From Acinetobacter sp. BY419 (GTDB lineage: Bacteria; Pseudomonadota; Gammaproteobacteria; Pseudomonadales; Moraxellaceae): a stretch of DNA of 52,565 nucleotides. Shown piece by piece: positions 24,489 through 35,797 of this stretch (its first letter is position 1; the number at the start of each line of letters is the position of its first letter). The stretch spans positions 1-52,565 of the forward strand of contig NZ_JAGFXZ010000023.1 in assembly GCF_019038395.1 (NCBI RefSeq). The letters run 5' to 3'. Both the position numbers and the translations under genes were made by a program. Under the pieces are notes generated by a model. That model searched no databases. It was not told the DNA's origin and saw only the letters and a list, made by a program, of their open reading frames with translations.

Positions 24489-24506
24489 AGTCTTACTCTT
24501 CGTAGA

Positions 24507-24800
24507 TTAGCGCTTAAGATTTGATAATAAGGCTGAAGTAATTGATTGGTTATGTGCAGCGACCTTAGATTTTTTAGCTTTCTTTGATTTGTCTTCGACA
24601 CGTTCGATCTTAATCGCTTTATATCTATCGCCATTTTCAACAACATTAAATTTCACGCGTTCATTGCGCTTTGGCTCGCCTTCCGCCGCTGGGAAGTCTG
24701 AAATATGGAAGAAGACATCTCCCTCAGCGCAGCCAATAAAACCGAAACCTTTGGCAGGGTCGTACTGTTTGATTTTACCCTGGTATAATTCATCTTTCAT
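24507..24800 (-). CDS. Cold-shock-domain protein with basic tail
   Basis: This 97-aa protein has a cold-shock domain over residues 1-70. GKIKQYDPAKGFGFIGC carries RNP-1 (KGFGFI) and VFFHISDF carries RNP-2, so RNA or ssDNA binding is likely. The tail is basic (KSKKAKKSKV) and without a membrane helix. It is longer than CspA-type proteins (about 70 aa). It sits upstream of two membrane-anchored relatives and next to upp. It probably acts as an RNA chaperone in the cytoplasm. Terminators bound the gene on both sides, so it is a single unit. Confidence 0.85.
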   Translation of the reverse strand: MKDELYQGKIKQYDPAKGFGFIGCAEGDVFFHISDFPAAEGEPKRNERVKFNVVENGDRYKAIKIERVEDKSKKAKKSKVAAHNQSITSALLSNLKR

Positions 24801-24835
24801 GCTGTGTTGTCCTATCCTGAAAATGCCCTGTCTAC

Positions 24836-24841
24836 ATTATA
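24836..24841 (-). promoter_or_regulatory. Probable -10 box of the cold-shock-domain gene
   Basis: TATAAT on the minus strand (24836-24841), about 36 bases upstream of the ATG at 24800. The -35 region overlaps the upp terminator and is not clear. Confidence 0.35.
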
Positions 24842-24842
24842 T

Positions 24843-24871
24843 AAAAAAGAGGCTGTAGTAGCCCCTTTTTT
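24843..24871 (-). terminator. Terminator of upp
   Basis: AAAAAAG.GGCT and AGCC.CTTTTTT pair around a 5-base loop, 16 bases after the upp stop. Confidence 0.75.
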
Positions 24872-24886
24872 CATCATATTCAAAAA

Positions 24887-25522
24887 TTAGTCTTTTTGAA
24901 CTGAACCAAAGATTTTATCGCCAGCATCGCCAAGACCCGGAACGATATAACCATTTTCATTTAAACCGCTGTCAATTGCTGCAGTAAACATAATGACATC
25001 CGGATGTGCAGCTTCTACACGTTTAATCCCTTCCGGCGCAGCAACCAGCACCATGACACGAATGTCTTTACAGCCGCTGGCTTTCAGCACATCAATTGCC
25101 GCTACCAGAGAAGAACCTGTCGCCAACATTGGATCAATGATCATCGCAATACGATTTTGTACGTCTGGAACCAGTTTTTTATAGTAAGTACGTGCTTCCA
25201 GCGTTTCTTCATCACGCTCTAAACCAAGTACAGATACTTTTGCACTTGGGATCAGGTTTAAGAAACCATCGAGCATCCCAATACCGGCACGCAGAATCGG
25301 CACAACCGTGATTTTTTTACCCGCAATACGGTCAACCGTTACAGCCCCATTCCAGCCGTTAATGTCATGTTCAACCATTGGCAAGTCTTTAGTCGCTTCA
25401 TAAGTCAGAAGCATGGTCACTTCTTGAGCTAACTCACGGAAGTTCTTAGTACTGATATCTGCACGACGGAGTAAACCGAGCTTATGTCGGATGAGAGGAT
25501 GACGGATTTCATGGATTGCCAC
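24887..25522 (-). CDS. upp: Uracil phosphoribosyltransferase
   Basis: This 211-aa protein begins at GTG 25522, which keeps the conserved N-terminus [15 protein letters not shown]. It shows the [11 protein letters not shown] segment, the PRPP-binding loop [13 protein letters not shown] and the uracil-recognition end [18 protein letters not shown]. It makes UMP from uracil and PRPP in pyrimidine salvage. Length is close to the E. coli enzyme (208 aa). It lies directly downstream of the nuo operon but separate from it: the nuo terminator and a probable -10 box come between. Confidence 0.95.
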   Translation of the reverse strand: MAIHEIRHPLIRHKLGLLRRADISTKNFRELAQEVTMLLTYEATKDLPMVEHDINGWNGAVTVDRIAGKKITVVPILRAGIGMLDGFLNLIPSAKVSVLGLERDEETLEARTYYKKLVPDVQNRIAMIIDPMLATGSSLVAAIDVLKASGCKDIRVMVLVAAPEGIKRVEAAHPDVIMFTAAIDSGLNENGYIVPGLGDAGDKIFGSVQKD

Positions 25523-25559
25523 GGGAGAACACCTAAAAGGTTAAAGATAAATTTCCGCT

Positions 25560-25565
25560 ATTATA
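25560..25565 (-). promoter_or_regulatory. Probable -10 box of upp
   Basis: TATAAT on the minus strand, 38 bases upstream of the upp start and inside the short gap between the nuo terminator and upp. A -35 element is weak. Confidence 0.4.
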
Positions 25566-25590
25566 ATGGCTTTTCTTGATTTGTATAAAT

Positions 25591-25620
25591 AAAAAAGCCC
25601 CCAATCATGGAGGCTTTTTT
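25591..25620 (-). terminator. Terminator of the nuo operon
   Basis: AAAAAAGCC and GGCTTTTTT stem with a CCA/TGG extension and a short loop, 26 bases after the nuoN stop; it ends the 13-gene operon. Confidence 0.85.
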
Positions 25621-25645
25621 GTAATAACATTAATCTTTGCAGATA

Positions 25646-27190
25646 TTAGTTAAAACCACTTTGAACCAAAGTGAAAATGAACTGTTGCAATTCAGGTGAT
25701 ATCGCGAAGAACGCAAATTTAGACACTGCAATCACTGGATCTGGATAGACACCAATCACCAGTACCGCAAGCGCAGCAAGCAGCACCATGATACCGCCGA
25801 CTTTTTGACCCCAATGATTCACCGCATCTAGACGTGGTGTTTCAGGTGGTGTCATGTAAAGCACGACCATCACACGCAGGTAATAGTACAAACCGATACC
25901 AGAACCCAGGATAACCATTGCAGTCAGGAACCAGGCTTCACCTGCAACCGCAGTTTTAATCACCAGGAACTTACCGATAAAGCCGGCAGTTAAAGGGATA
26001 CCTGCAAGTGACAGCATCATCACCGTTAAAACAGCAGTCAATACTGGACGGCGCCAGAACAGACCGCGGTATTCAGCCAGACTCGCTGCTTCGTCAGTAT
26101 TGTTATACGGACTAGACATTAGCGTAACGACACCGAATGCACCGATCGTCGTTAATACATAGGTAATCACGTAGACGTTTACACTTTCAAAAGTCGCGAA
26201 ACCTTGAACCTGCAAGAAGTCAGTATTACGTGAACTGACGATGGCAACCAGCACATAACCAAAGTGTGCAATTGAAGAGTATGCCAGGATACGTTTCAAG
26301 TTCACCTGACGAACCGCCAGCAAGTTACCTGCAAGAATAGACAGTACCGCAATAATCGAAATGATGGTTACGAAGCTGTCTGCCAGGATTAAACCTGAAG
26401 ACAAAACATAACGAACAAACAGACCGATCATCGCCACTTTCGCAACAGTCGCAAGGAAAGTCGCGATTGGCGCTGGCGCACCAGCGTATACGTCTGGTGT
26501 CCATTTGTGGAATGGTGCAAGCGATAATTTAAATGCCACGGCAAATATAATTAATGCCAGACCAATCACCACTGCCGGTTGACTGAATACAGTGAACAGT
26601 TTGCCCGGTTCTGCAACGAAACTTAAGCTACCAGTATAAGCATAAATATATGCCATACCCATCAATAGCATTGCAGACGCAGTTGCTGAAAGCACCAGAT
26701 ATTTCACACCCGCTTCAAGCGATTGAGAACGTTGATGTGTATATGCCAATAAGCCATAGACAGGAATCGACATCAACTCAAGGCTAATGAAGAATGATGC
26801 ATAGTGTGAGCTTGCCACCATTAACATTGCACCCGCAACGGATATCAACATCAAGATATACAGCTCTTCACGGTTATCTTTATAAGTTTCGATATACGCG
26901 TGTGACAAGGTGCTACATGCGAGTGCAGCAATCAGGATCACAAACTGGTACAGCATCGTAAATGGATCTACGATGAACAGATTCATTACGTTCGCAGGGG
27001 CAAATGCGCCTGCCAACAGAACGAAAATGATATAAAACGCAGCAAGGTTTAAACCAATCACCGTGGTGGTAGCCACCAGGTTATGGTTACGCTTGATTGC
27101 AGTCAGCAACATCACGACGATCGCAGTTAACGACACGATCATCACAGGTGCTAGAGGCATAAGCTCGGAAAAAGACATTGTGAAGTTCAT
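25646..27190 (-). CDS. nuoN: NADH-quinone oxidoreductase subunit N
   Basis: This 514-aa antiporter-like membrane subunit of complex I has about 14 helices. The Lys-bearing helix region FKLSLAPFHKWTPDVYAGAP, with conserved KLSLAPFHxWxPDV, lies near residues 220-240, and GIPLTAGFIGKFLVIK is toward the C-terminus. It is one of three proton-pumping subunits (L, M and N) in the membrane arm. It is last in the operon, three bases after nuoM, followed by the operon terminator. Length is slightly above that of E. coli NuoN (about 485). Confidence 0.97.
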   Translation of the reverse strand: MNFTMSFSELMPLAPVMIVSLTAIVVMLLTAIKRNHNLVATTTVIGLNLAAFYIIFVLLAGAFAPANVMNLFIVDPFTMLYQFVILIAALACSTLSHAYIETYKDNREELYILMLISVAGAMLMVASSHYASFFISLELMSIPVYGLLAYTHQRSQSLEAGVKYLVLSATASAMLLMGMAYIYAYTGSLSFVAEPGKLFTVFSQPAVVIGLALIIFAVAFKLSLAPFHKWTPDVYAGAPAPIATFLATVAKVAMIGLFVRYVLSSGLILADSFVTIISIIAVLSILAGNLLAVRQVNLKRILAYSSIAHFGYVLVAIVSSRNTDFLQVQGFATFESVNVYVITYVLTTIGAFGVVTLMSSPYNNTDEAASLAEYRGLFWRRPVLTAVLTVMMLSLAGIPLTAGFIGKFLVIKTAVAGEAWFLTAMVILGSGIGLYYYLRVMVVLYMTPPETPRLDAVNHWGQKVGGIMVLLAALAVLVIGVYPDPVIAVSKFAFFAISPELQQFIFTLVQSGFN

Positions 27191-27193
27191 GGC

Positions 27194-28807
27194 TTATTGG
27201 ATCTCCACATTTTCAAGTTGAGTCGTTACTTGATCAGCAACTTCAACCACTTCTTGAACTGGAAGGTAGCTATTCGCTAACCACGCCATGCTTGAGTTAG
27301 ACACATCAAGGAAGCTTTGTGGGTATAGACCAAGCCAAAGTAGACTAAACGCACAGATCAACAATAATGCGATTTCACGTGCATTCAGATCTTTTAACGG
27401 ATTTGTATAGTGCTGTTTCTGCTCTTCATTTGGCACACCAAACAAGGTTTTGTGAATCAGGATCAGACCGTACAGACCCGCAAATACCAAGCTGATTGCT
27501 GCAAGAATAGTAAATGCCGGGAATTGTGCATAAGCACCCATCAGGATCAGGAACTCACCAATGAAGTTACCCAGACCTGGAATACCGACAAGCGCCGCGA
27601 CAAAAAACATCAGGAAGAATGCAAGATACGGGAACTGACCACGCATACCGCCCATCAAACGCATGTCACGCGTATGCACACGCTCGTATACCTGACCACA
27701 CATAATGAACAGTGCAGCAGATGAAATACCATGTGCCAACATCATGATCATCAGACCCTGGAAGGTCAGGATGTTACCTGCGTAGATCGCAAGTAAAACA
27801 AAGCCCATATGTGAAATAGAGGTATAGGCCAACAGGCGTTTCATATCGGTTTGCTGGAAAGCACACCAGGCACCGTAAAAGATACCAATTAAACCGAGAA
27901 TGATCGCGAAGTCTGCAAACTGCGCAGAAGCCGCCGGGAAGAATGGAATCACAAAACGAAGCAGACCGTATGCAGCTGTCTTAATCAAGATACCAGCAAG
28001 ATCGACAGAACCCGCAGTGGGTGCTTGCGCATGCGCATCTGGTAACCAGCCGTGTAATGGGAAAACTGGAAGTTTTACCGCAAAACCGATGAATAAACAG
28101 ATCATGAATGCATAAGCAACTGCTGGAGCCTGAGCATCAAGCGTATTCGCTACACCTAATAAATAGTTGTAGTCGAAACGGATTTCGCCAGTCATGGTAT
28201 AGCCTACAGTCACCAGACCAAGGATACCAATCAGCATGACTAAACCTGCAACCTGCGTGTAGATGAAGAACTTGGTTGCCGCATAAACGCGCGACTTGCC
28301 TTCTGCCCCTTTATGACCCCAAAGGGCAATCAGGAAGTAGATCGGCACCAGCATCATCTCCCAGAAGAAGAAGAACAGGAACAGGTCAATCGCCAGGAAC
28401 ACACCGATTACACCACCCAGAGACCATAAAAGGTTCAAGTGGAAGAAACCAACGTTCTTTTGAATCTCGCCCCATGAACAGCCTACTGCCAACACACCTA
28501 AGAGTGCAGTCAAGCCAACCATAAGAAGTGATAAACCATCCACCGCAAGGTGAATATTAATACCGAGGGTTTGAATCCAAGGCAATTTGAATTCGGCAGC
28601 CCACGAAGGTGTAGCACCGCCTAATTCATAGTTATAAGTACCAGTCTGCCAAAGGACGATGGTCAAGACCAAGGTCACCAGCATACCGATCAGCGCGATA
28701 TAACGCGGCAAGTGTTGGTCAAGTTTATCGACCAACCAGCATATGAAACCTGCAATGAACGGAATGAGGATCAGAGCCGGCAAAATAATATTGTTTGGAG
28801 CTTCCAT
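27194..28807 (-). CDS. nuoM: NADH-quinone oxidoreductase subunit M
   Basis: This 537-aa antiporter-like subunit has about 14 helices. The FAVKLPVFPLHGWLPDAHAQ helix is the signature proton-channel region; a functional Glu (FFFFWEMMLVPIYFLI) and GIPGLGNFIGEFLIL are also present. It forms part of the proton-translocating membrane arm together with NuoL and NuoN. It starts one base after the nuoL stop and ends three bases before nuoN. Confidence 0.97.
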   Translation of the reverse strand: MEAPNNIILPALILIPFIAGFICWLVDKLDQHLPRYIALIGMLVTLVLTIVLWQTGTYNYELGGATPSWAAEFKLPWIQTLGINIHLAVDGLSLLMVGLTALLGVLAVGCSWGEIQKNVGFFHLNLLWSLGGVIGVFLAIDLFLFFFFWEMMLVPIYFLIALWGHKGAEGKSRVYAATKFFIYTQVAGLVMLIGILGLVTVGYTMTGEIRFDYNYLLGVANTLDAQAPAVAYAFMICLFIGFAVKLPVFPLHGWLPDAHAQAPTAGSVDLAGILIKTAAYGLLRFVIPFFPAASAQFADFAIILGLIGIFYGAWCAFQQTDMKRLLAYTSISHMGFVLLAIYAGNILTFQGLMIMMLAHGISSAALFIMCGQVYERVHTRDMRLMGGMRGQFPYLAFFLMFFVAALVGIPGLGNFIGEFLILMGAYAQFPAFTILAAISLVFAGLYGLILIHKTLFGVPNEEQKQHYTNPLKDLNAREIALLLICAFSLLWLGLYPQSFLDVSNSSMAWLANSYLPVQEVVEVADQVTTQLENVEIQ

Positions 28808-28808
28808 T

Positions 28809-30704
28809 TTATTTCCCCACGACCTGAATCACGATCAAGATCATCAGTAGGACAACGACACCGAGCCCCATACTAGATGCATATTCACGCACTAAGCCGG
28901 TTTGACGTGAACTTGTAAAGTTGTGACCACTTTTGACCAGTGCAGGAAGTACCAGCCATAAACCATCAATTGGATCACGACCGAACAGCTTAGCGAAGAA
29001 CAGATAAGGCTTCACGAAAATGAGGTCATATAGCGTGTCGAAACCAAGTGCATTTCGGCAAATGTTCACCAGGCCAGCACCCACAGAAGTGGCTGCAAAA
29101 CGTTTTACCGCATTGTAAGCAAAAGCGAACAGTACCACGCCCACCGCAAGACCCGTCAAAGCGACAGCGATTGCGATATATTCCGCACCATGTGCACCTG
29201 CTTCAAGCGCTTCAGGAATAATGAAGGCTGGAATTTGTGCAGCATCCAGAATACTCATTACCGGTGCTTTTAGGACAATTGCCAGACCTGTTGAAAGTAC
29301 AGCAAGAATCGCAAGTGGCGCCCAGTAAGTTGCACCTTTGATTTCATGATAAGGCGTGTTTTCTTTGCCGAAGAATACAACCCAGATTAAACGGAATGTA
29401 TAAATAGAGGTTAAGAAAGCACCTGCAACACCTACCCAGTACAGCGTGTTATACACTGGTAAACCAGCAATATGACTTTGTGTCCAGACTGCAGCAAGAA
29501 TTGCATCTTTTGAGAAGAAACCAATCGTTAAGAATGGAATCGCTGCCAATGCACCACCACCAATCGCGAAACATGCAAACAGGAATTTGTTCTTGTAGAA
29601 CAAACCGCCCATCTTGAAGATGTTTTGTTCGTGATGGTAAGCCAGAATCACCGCACCAGATGACAAGAACAATAATGCCTTGAAGAATGCGTGGGTCAGC
29701 ATATGAAACAGACCAGCCTGATACGCTTCAGCACCCACTGCCATAAACATATAGCCCAGCTGACTCATGGTTGAGTACGCCAAAATACGTTTAATGTCAG
29801 TTTGAACCAGTGCCGCAAACCCAGCTACAAGTAATGTCACCGCACCAGTGATCGAGATAAATACCATTACTTCTGGCGCAAGTTCAAAAACTGCAAACAG
29901 ACGGCAGCACAGGTAAACACCCGCTGTTACCATTGTTGCCGCATGGATCAATGCAGAAACAGGTGTCGGACCTGCCATCGCATCGGCTAACCATGTTTGC
30001 AACGGAATCTGTGCAGATTTACCTGCCGCACCCAAGAACAATAACAATGCTGTCCAGATCGTCAGTGAAGAACTTTGCGTCATTACAGTCGCAGCATTTT
30101 CAACAATGTACTGGATGTTCAAGGTACCGAATTGCTGGAAGATCAGGAACATGGCAATCAGCAGGAATACGTCACCGATACGGGTCACGGTAAATGCCTT
30201 GATTGCAGCCAGACCATTTGCAGGGTTCTGGTAGTAATAACCAATCAGCAGGTAAGAACACAGACCTACGCCTTCCCAGCCCAGGAACAATAACGCCAGG
30301 TTATCGCCCAGTACCAACAGCAACATGCTCGCAACGAACAGGTTGAAGTAAGAGAAGAAACGAGCAAAGTCTTCTTCACCGCGCATGTACCATGATGCAA
30401 AGATGTGAATTAAGAAACCCACACCTGTGACCATGCCCAGCATCAATAAAGATAGACCATCGAGCTGCAAGCTGATACCCGGTGCAAAACCGCCAACACT
30501 GAACCAGGTCCAGAGATGTTGAACAGTGGCTTGTGAGCCATTATTCACAAAGTCCATACCTGCAATCAGTGCAAACAGTGCAGATAGACCAACCGAACCT
30601 ACACCAATAATCGCTGCAACAGATTCAGGCAGCTTGTTGCGCCCCGCCGCTAACAGGACAAAACCAATGAGCGGAAATAAAATTGTTAGATATAAATAAC
30701 TCAT
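28809..30704 (-). CDS. nuoL: NADH-quinone oxidoreductase subunit L
   Basis: This 631-aa subunit is the distal antiporter-like component with the long lateral helix at its C-terminus. Landmarks are [20 protein letters not shown], the [20 protein letters not shown] helix (conserved Glu) and [20 protein letters not shown] followed by [12 protein letters not shown]. It starts inside the nuoK stop (ATGA overlap at 30701-30704), so translation is coupled. It pumps protons in the membrane arm of complex I. Confidence 0.97.
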   Translation of the reverse strand: MSYLYLTILFPLIGFVLLAAGRNKLPESVAAIIGVGSVGLSALFALIAGMDFVNNGSQATVQHLWTWFSVGGFAPGISLQLDGLSLLMLGMVTGVGFLIHIFASWYMRGEEDFARFFSYFNLFVASMLLLVLGDNLALLFLGWEGVGLCSYLLIGYYYQNPANGLAAIKAFTVTRIGDVFLLIAMFLIFQQFGTLNIQYIVENAATVMTQSSSLTIWTALLLFLGAAGKSAQIPLQTWLADAMAGPTPVSALIHAATMVTAGVYLCCRLFAVFELAPEVMVFISITGAVTLLVAGFAALVQTDIKRILAYSTMSQLGYMFMAVGAEAYQAGLFHMLTHAFFKALLFLSSGAVILAYHHEQNIFKMGGLFYKNKFLFACFAIGGGALAAIPFLTIGFFSKDAILAAVWTQSHIAGLPVYNTLYWVGVAGAFLTSIYTFRLIWVVFFGKENTPYHEIKGATYWAPLAILAVLSTGLAIVLKAPVMSILDAAQIPAFIIPEALEAGAHGAEYIAIAVALTGLAVGVVLFAFAYNAVKRFAATSVGAGLVNICRNALGFDTLYDLIFVKPYLFFAKLFGRDPIDGLWLVLPALVKSGHNFTSSRQTGLVREYASSMGLGVVVLLMILIVIQVVGK

Positions 30705-31009
30705 CCGCGCATCTCACTAGCAGCATCCACATCCAGGTGATGGAAGCGACGATAGAACTGAAGGACGATCGCAAGACCAATACAAGCCTCTGCCGCAGCA
30801 AGTGTCAGGATCAGGATAAACATGATCTGACCATCTGGCTGTGCCCATGCACTACCTGCCAAAACGAATGCCAGAGCAGCAGCATTCATCATGATTTCAA
30901 GGCTCATTAAAATAAATAGTAGGTTGCGTCGCACCATTACACCGTAAAAACCCAGTGCAAAGAGAATAGATGCAACGATCAAACCATGCTCTAAAGGGAT
31001 GTTGCCCAT
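30701..31009 (-). CDS. nuoK: NADH-quinone oxidoreductase subunit K
   Basis: This 102-aa subunit has three helices. The first follows [20 protein letters not shown], and the second holds the essential Glu in [15 protein letters not shown]; the second conserved Glu lies in [11 protein letters not shown]. These carboxylates belong to the proton-path region of complex I. The start overlaps the nuoJ stop by one base, and the stop overlaps the nuoL start by four. Length matches E. coli NuoK (100). Confidence 0.96.
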   Translation of the reverse strand: MGNIPLEHGLIVASILFALGFYGVMVRRNLLFILMSLEIMMNAAALAFVLAGSAWAQPDGQIMFILILTLAAAEACIGLAIVLQFYRRFHHLDVDAASEMRG

Positions 31010-31530
31010 TATTCTTTTTCCTCTTCTGCATCTGGTTCACGTTTACCCAAATGGAATGCAGCTACTAATGCAGCAAGCAATAACATCGCGGCAACTTCAA
31101 CCAACAACAAGTATTGCGTAAAGAGTGCTTGACCCACTGCTTTCGGGCCAACCATTTCAATACCCATCACCAGCGAAGGTTGTGTGTAATCAGAATTTAA
31201 TACCCATACCAGCACCAGACCGATCAGAAAGCTCATTAACGCGGGATATGCCCAAGCCGATGACGTCAACCATTTACGTTCTTGTTCAACGGTCTGTTCA
31301 CCCAGGTTCAGCATCATTACCACGAACACGAACAACACCATGATCGCGCCTGCATAAACGATCACTTCCAGTGCACCAGCAAACGGCGCACCAACAATCA
31401 GGAACATGCCTGCGACTGCAAGTAATGATACGATCAGGCTTAATAAAGCATGTACCGGATTCGCGTTAGTTACCACGCGAACCGTAGAGACAATGGCCAC
31501 GAGGGCCATTAAATAAAATGGCCACATCAT
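31009..31530 (-). CDS. nuoJ: NADH-quinone oxidoreductase subunit J
   Basis: This 173-aa subunit has five helices, including the conserved [20 protein letters not shown] helix that contacts NuoK and undergoes the coupling movement. The C-terminus is charged ([12 protein letters not shown]). The start overlaps the nuoI stop by four bases (31527-31530). It is part of the membrane arm near the quinone module. Confidence 0.96.
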   Translation of the reverse strand: MMWPFYLMALVAIVSTVRVVTNANPVHALLSLIVSLLAVAGMFLIVGAPFAGALEVIVYAGAIMVLFVFVVMMLNLGEQTVEQERKWLTSSAWAYPALMSFLIGLVLVWVLNSDYTQPSLVMGIEMVGPKAVGQALFTQYLLLVEVAAMLLLAALVAAFHLGKREPDAEEEKE

Positions 31531-32069
31531 GGTAATAGACTCCGTACATCAACAGGTGCACTTTCACGCTGTGCTTGACCTTTGTCCTTGCCTGCAATTG
31601 CCATACCGGCTACACGGTAGAAGTTATAGTCAGGATATTTACCAGGACCAGAAATCAGCAAGTGCTCTTTTTCATAGACCAGGTCTTGACGAACATATTC
31701 ACCGAGTTCGAAGTCAGGCGTCATTTGAATCGCAGTGGTTGGACACGCTTCTTCACACATACCGCAGAAAATACAACGTGAGAAGTTGATACGGAAAAAT
31801 TCCGGATACCAGCGACCATCTTCACGTTCTGCTTTTTGTAGTGAAATACAGCCTACCGGACAGGCAACCGCACACAGGTTACATGCCACACAGCGCTCTT
31901 CGCCATCAGGGTCGCGCGTCAATACGATACGACCACGGAAACGTGGTGGTACGATTTCTTCGGCCGGCACTTCCGGATATAAAATGGTGTCACGTTTACG
32001 TGTTGCGTGGCTGAACACCATCCACAACGAACGAACGATTGACCCGAATCCAGCTAGAAATTTAAACAT
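31527..32069 (-). CDS. nuoI: NADH-quinone oxidoreductase subunit I
   Basis: This 180-aa iron-sulphur subunit carries two [4Fe-4S] motifs, [15 protein letters not shown] and [12 protein letters not shown]. These bind clusters N6a and N6b, which pass electrons to N2 in NuoB. It belongs to the peripheral arm near the membrane. It starts 18 bases after nuoH, and its stop overlaps the nuoJ start. Length equals that of E. coli NuoI (180). Confidence 0.97.
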   Translation of the reverse strand: MFKFLAGFGSIVRSLWMVFSHATRKRDTILYPEVPAEEIVPPRFRGRIVLTRDPDGEERCVACNLCAVACPVGCISLQKAEREDGRWYPEFFRINFSRCIFCGMCEEACPTTAIQMTPDFELGEYVRQDLVYEKEHLLISGPGKYPDYNFYRVAGMAIAGKDKGQAQRESAPVDVRSLLP

Positions 32070-32087
32070 TTTGTTCTCCCTGCTGTC

Positions 32088-33104
32088 TTAGGCCTGATTC
32101 ATCAGAATCACAGCACCAGTCACCAAAAGGTTAACCAACGCCAATGGCAAGCAAATTTTCCAACCAAAGTTCATCACCTGGTCATAACGTGGACGCATTA
32201 ATGAACCACGCGCCAGTACAAACATCATTACAAAGAATGCTGTTTTGATAATGAACCAGAATGCTGCTGGAAGGAATGGAATATCAAGGTTGAATGGCGC
32301 GAGCCAGCCACCGAAGAATAAAGTCACGATCAATGCAGAGATCAGAACCACGTTGACGTATTCCGCAACGAAGAACATCCCCCATTTCATACCTCCATAT
32401 TCGACATGGTAACCTTCCGCCAATTCCTGTTCTGCTTCTGGTTGGTCAAATGGGTGACGATGCGTTACCGCAACACCTGCAACCACAAAGATCAGAAAGC
32501 CAAGGAACTGAGGAATTACAAACCAGACATCACGTTGTGCTTCAACGATTTCACGCATGTTGAATGAACCGGCAATTGCCACCACACCCATCAGCGAGAT
32601 ACCCAGGAACACTTCATACGAAATCGTTTGAGCCGCAGAACGTAAACCGCCCAGTAAGGCATATTTGTTGTTTGATGACCAGCCACCGAACAGTACTGCA
32701 TAGACTGCAATACCGGCCATTGCCATAAAGAACAACAGGCCGATGTTCAAGTCTGCCACACCTAAATACGGTGAAATAGGAATGACCATGAACGACAGTA
32801 CCGCAGTTGCCATCGCAACTGCTGGTGCCATACGGAAAGTCAATTTATCAGCAAACTTAGGTGTCCAGTCTTCCTTGAACATGATTTTCAGCATGTCGGC
32901 AACAATCTGGAACATACCGCCCGGACCAACACGGTTCGGACCGTATCGGTCTTGCCACAAGCCGAGTAAACGACGTTCAATAAAAGACATCAACGCAGCG
33001 ATCAGTACCACAACCAGTAAGATCACGATCGCTTGAATGACTGAATAGGCGATTGGCCAGTTTTCAGCCCACAGCGGCGTTTGACGGATTAATTCTTGCT
33101 CCAT
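32088..33104 (-). CDS. nuoH: NADH-quinone oxidoreductase subunit H
   Basis: This 338-aa subunit has eight or nine helices and forms part of the quinone tunnel at the junction of the two arms. Visible landmarks include [20 protein letters not shown], the acidic loop [20 protein letters not shown] and the closing [20 protein letters not shown]. It starts three bases after nuoG ends. Length is close to E. coli NuoH (325). Confidence 0.97.
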   Translation of the reverse strand: MEQELIRQTPLWAENWPIAYSVIQAIVILLVVVLIAALMSFIERRLLGLWQDRYGPNRVGPGGMFQIVADMLKIMFKEDWTPKFADKLTFRMAPAVAMATAVLSFMVIPISPYLGVADLNIGLLFFMAMAGIAVYAVLFGGWSSNNKYALLGGLRSAAQTISYEVFLGISLMGVVAIAGSFNMREIVEAQRDVWFVIPQFLGFLIFVVAGVAVTHRHPFDQPEAEQELAEGYHVEYGGMKWGMFFVAEYVNVVLISALIVTLFFGGWLAPFNLDIPFLPAAFWFIIKTAFFVMMFVLARGSLMRPRYDQVMNFGWKICLPLALVNLLVTGAVILMNQA

Positions 33105-33107
33105 GAA

Positions 33108-35786
33108 TTACGCTCCTACCGCGACTGAAACAGGCTCTGCAAGAGATACCGTCGGTGCAAGACCGATTGGGTAGCCAATATAACCTGTCGGTAAGTATTC
33201 AATTACTTGTACAGGAAGAACGATAGAGGTCTCGCCTGCTTTTACAGTAATTGTTTGACCATCTTGAACATTCAAGCGGGCAGCATCCTGTTCACTCACT
33301 GCAAATACCGGTTCAGGAATACGTGTTTCCATCGCTGGTGTTTTTACGGTGAATTCACCTGAACCAAAGATATGGTGCATTGGCACTAAACGGAAGCTCT
33401 CAGCATTTACCAAAACAGGTGCAGGTGTAACGAAGGTACGTGCCGGACGTTTTGCCAAACGGTCGAATAAACGAACGCCTGCATCACCGCCTTTCAAATG
33501 ACCGCCCACATTGTCCTGGTATTTATTCCATGCTTGCGGCGAGTTCCAGCCTGCAGACCATGCAAATGGAACCAGTGAAGATGGTGTCTGGTCTCCCACA
33601 TAACCTTCCATAGAGAAGGTTAATGCAGAATCAATATCGGTTGGCTGTTTTGGCTCGTGCACAGACAATGGCGCACGCATCGAAGTACGACCTGAGTAAC
33701 GACGTGGTTCACGTGCCACTTTCAAGCCATGTACGCGGAAGCCCGCATCAGGTGCAACATCCAGAATGCCTTCCAGCGCTGGAACGTTTTTCGCAACTGA
33801 TTCGATCACATCATCCAGCAGGGTCCAAGAAATCGCTTTGCCTTTCACGCCTGTTTCCAAAGCGTGCAACCAGCGCCAAGATTCCTTGATCGCCAATTCA
33901 GGATTGTAGTAGCTTGGGTCATACACTTGGTAGAAACGTTGTGCACGGCCTTCTTGCGATACAACCGTACCATCACCTTCAGCGAAGCTTGCAGCAGAAA
34001 GCACGATATCGGCTTTTTTCACTGTTTCGGTTTCAGAGTGATCCAGTACGATCACATCTTTGCCTGCAAGTGCAGCATCGACCTGTGCAGCAGGAAGACG
34101 ACGGTAAAGGTCATTTTCAACCACAATCACAGTATCGTAATCTTGTGCAAATGCTTGCTCGAGACTTTGACCACCGAAGATCGCCATACCCATCGAGTTC
34201 ACTTCAGGAACGGTCAAGGTCAGACCTGCATTACCCAGATTCTGTGCAACTTGTGCAGCAGCTTCCATAATGGCAGGATCTTGCAAGCTGGTACCAGAGA
34301 TGATCAATGGTTTCTTCGCAGCTTTTAAGGTATCCGCGATGGTGTGTGCAAATGCTTTCGCATCATCATCTAAGCCTAGAATCGTTTCACCAGCAACTGC
34401 TGCAGCAACCGCAAAGCCTAAACGTGCGATGTCGTTTGGAGAAGCAACCACTTCACCTTCAGCAACATCAGACAAACGAGTTTGTGTTGCAGCCAGGATG
34501 TAAATCGGAGATTTGGCATCTTGAGCAATACGTTGAACCGGCTCAGCCAGCCATTCTTGGGTACGACGTTCCGCTGCCATCTCTTTGCCTTTATTTTTAG
34601 CAGCTTGGCGAACAGATAAAGCCATACGAGGCGCAGTTTGAGTCAGGTCTTCACCGAGAATTAACACAGCATCATAGCTTTCAATTTCACGCATGTTCGG
34701 GTTGTAAACACCCTCGGTTTGCATGATTGACGCAGCAAGCTCAACCAGGTTTTGCTCTTTTTGAGACAGACCCGTAGAGAAGTTGTCTTGACCGACCAAT
34801 TCGCGAAGCGCAAAGTTCGATTCAAGTGATGCACGTGGTGAACCAATACCCAAGACTTTTTTGCCCTGGATATTTGCAATTACGGTATCGAGTGCTGCAT
34901 CCACTGAAACAGTTTCAACATTGCCGCCTTTACGGAATTGTGGCTGACGTGGACGATCTTCACGGTTCACATAACCGGTACCGAAACGGCCTTTGTCGCA
35001 TAGGAAGTATTGGTTCACTTCACCGTTAAAACGGTTTTCTACGCGGCGTAATTCGCCATAACGTTCACCCGGAGAGATGTTACAACCAGAAGAACAGCCC
35101 TGGCATACGCTTGGCGCATACTGCATGTCCCATTTACGGTTATAACGTGCCGAATGAGTCTTGTCGGTAAATACACCAGTCGGACAGACTTCAGTCAGGT
35201 TACCCGAGAATTCAGACTCTAAAGTCCCTGATTCTGGACGACCGAAGTACACACGTGATGCATTGGCATACACGCCAAAGTCCGTACCACCTGCGTAGTC
35301 TTTGTAATAACGCACACAACGGTAACACGCGATACAACGGTTCATTTCGTGGGAAATGAATGAGCCAAGCTCTTGGTTGTAATGGGTACGTTTGGTGAAG
35401 CGGTAGCGACGACGGTCGTGCTGCGTCATTACGGTCATATCTTGTAAATGACAGTGACCACCCTCTTCACAGACTGGACAGTCGTGCGGGTGATTGGTCA
35501 TCAGGAATTCAACAATCGAAGCACGGAAATCTTTGGCTTCTTTGTCTTCAATCGAGATGTAGGTATTGTCAGATGCAGGCGTCATACATGACATGACTAA
35601 ACGACCACGCGTATCTTCCGGATTCGCGTATTGAGTCACGGCACATTGACGGCAAGAGCCGACAGAACCCAAGGATGGATGCCAACAAAAGTATGGGATG
35701 TCAATGCCAAGACTCAAACATGCTTGTAGCAAGTTTTCCGAGCCGTTGACTTCATACGATTTGCCATCGACATGAATTGTAGCCAT
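33108..35786 (-). CDS. nuoG: NADH-quinone oxidoreductase subunit G
   Basis: This 892-aa iron-sulphur subunit of the NADH module starts with a [2Fe-2S] domain ([20 protein letters not shown]). The His-Cys motif EEGGHCHLQ follows, then a [4Fe-4S] motif ([13 protein letters not shown]) and another cluster motif in [18 protein letters not shown], as in the bacterial form that keeps cluster N7. The rest is a molybdopterin-oxidoreductase-like domain without the cofactor. It is the electron wire between FMN (NuoF) and NuoI. The start is 11 bases after nuoF ends. Confidence 0.97.
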   Translation of the reverse strand: MATIHVDGKSYEVNGSENLLQACLSLGIDIPYFCWHPSLGSVGSCRQCAVTQYANPEDTRGRLVMSCMTPASDNTYISIEDKEAKDFRASIVEFLMTNHPHDCPVCEEGGHCHLQDMTVMTQHDRRRYRFTKRTHYNQELGSFISHEMNRCIACYRCVRYYKDYAGGTDFGVYANASRVYFGRPESGTLESEFSGNLTEVCPTGVFTDKTHSARYNRKWDMQYAPSVCQGCSSGCNISPGERYGELRRVENRFNGEVNQYFLCDKGRFGTGYVNREDRPRQPQFRKGGNVETVSVDAALDTVIANIQGKKVLGIGSPRASLESNFALRELVGQDNFSTGLSQKEQNLVELAASIMQTEGVYNPNMREIESYDAVLILGEDLTQTAPRMALSVRQAAKNKGKEMAAERRTQEWLAEPVQRIAQDAKSPIYILAATQTRLSDVAEGEVVASPNDIARLGFAVAAAVAGETILGLDDDAKAFAHTIADTLKAAKKPLIISGTSLQDPAIMEAAAQVAQNLGNAGLTLTVPEVNSMGMAIFGGQSLEQAFAQDYDTVIVVENDLYRRLPAAQVDAALAGKDVIVLDHSETETVKKADIVLSAASFAEGDGTVVSQEGRAQRFYQVYDPSYYNPELAIKESWRWLHALETGVKGKAISWTLLDDVIESVAKNVPALEGILDVAPDAGFRVHGLKVAREPRRYSGRTSMRAPLSVHEPKQPTDIDSALTFSMEGYVGDQTPSSLVPFAWSAGWNSPQAWNKYQDNVGGHLKGGDAGVRLFDRLAKRPARTFVTPAPVLVNAESFRLVPMHHIFGSGEFTVKTPAMETRIPEPVFAVSEQDAARLNVQDGQTITVKAGETSIVLPVQVIEYLPTGYIGYPIGLAPTVSLAEPVSVAVGA

Positions 35787-35797
35787 AGTCGAATTCC

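Noticed and set aside
33864..34328. Long plus-strand frame opposite nuoG.
   Set aside because: Antisense shadow of nuoG with odd composition (Cys and His rich) and no family or ribosome site.
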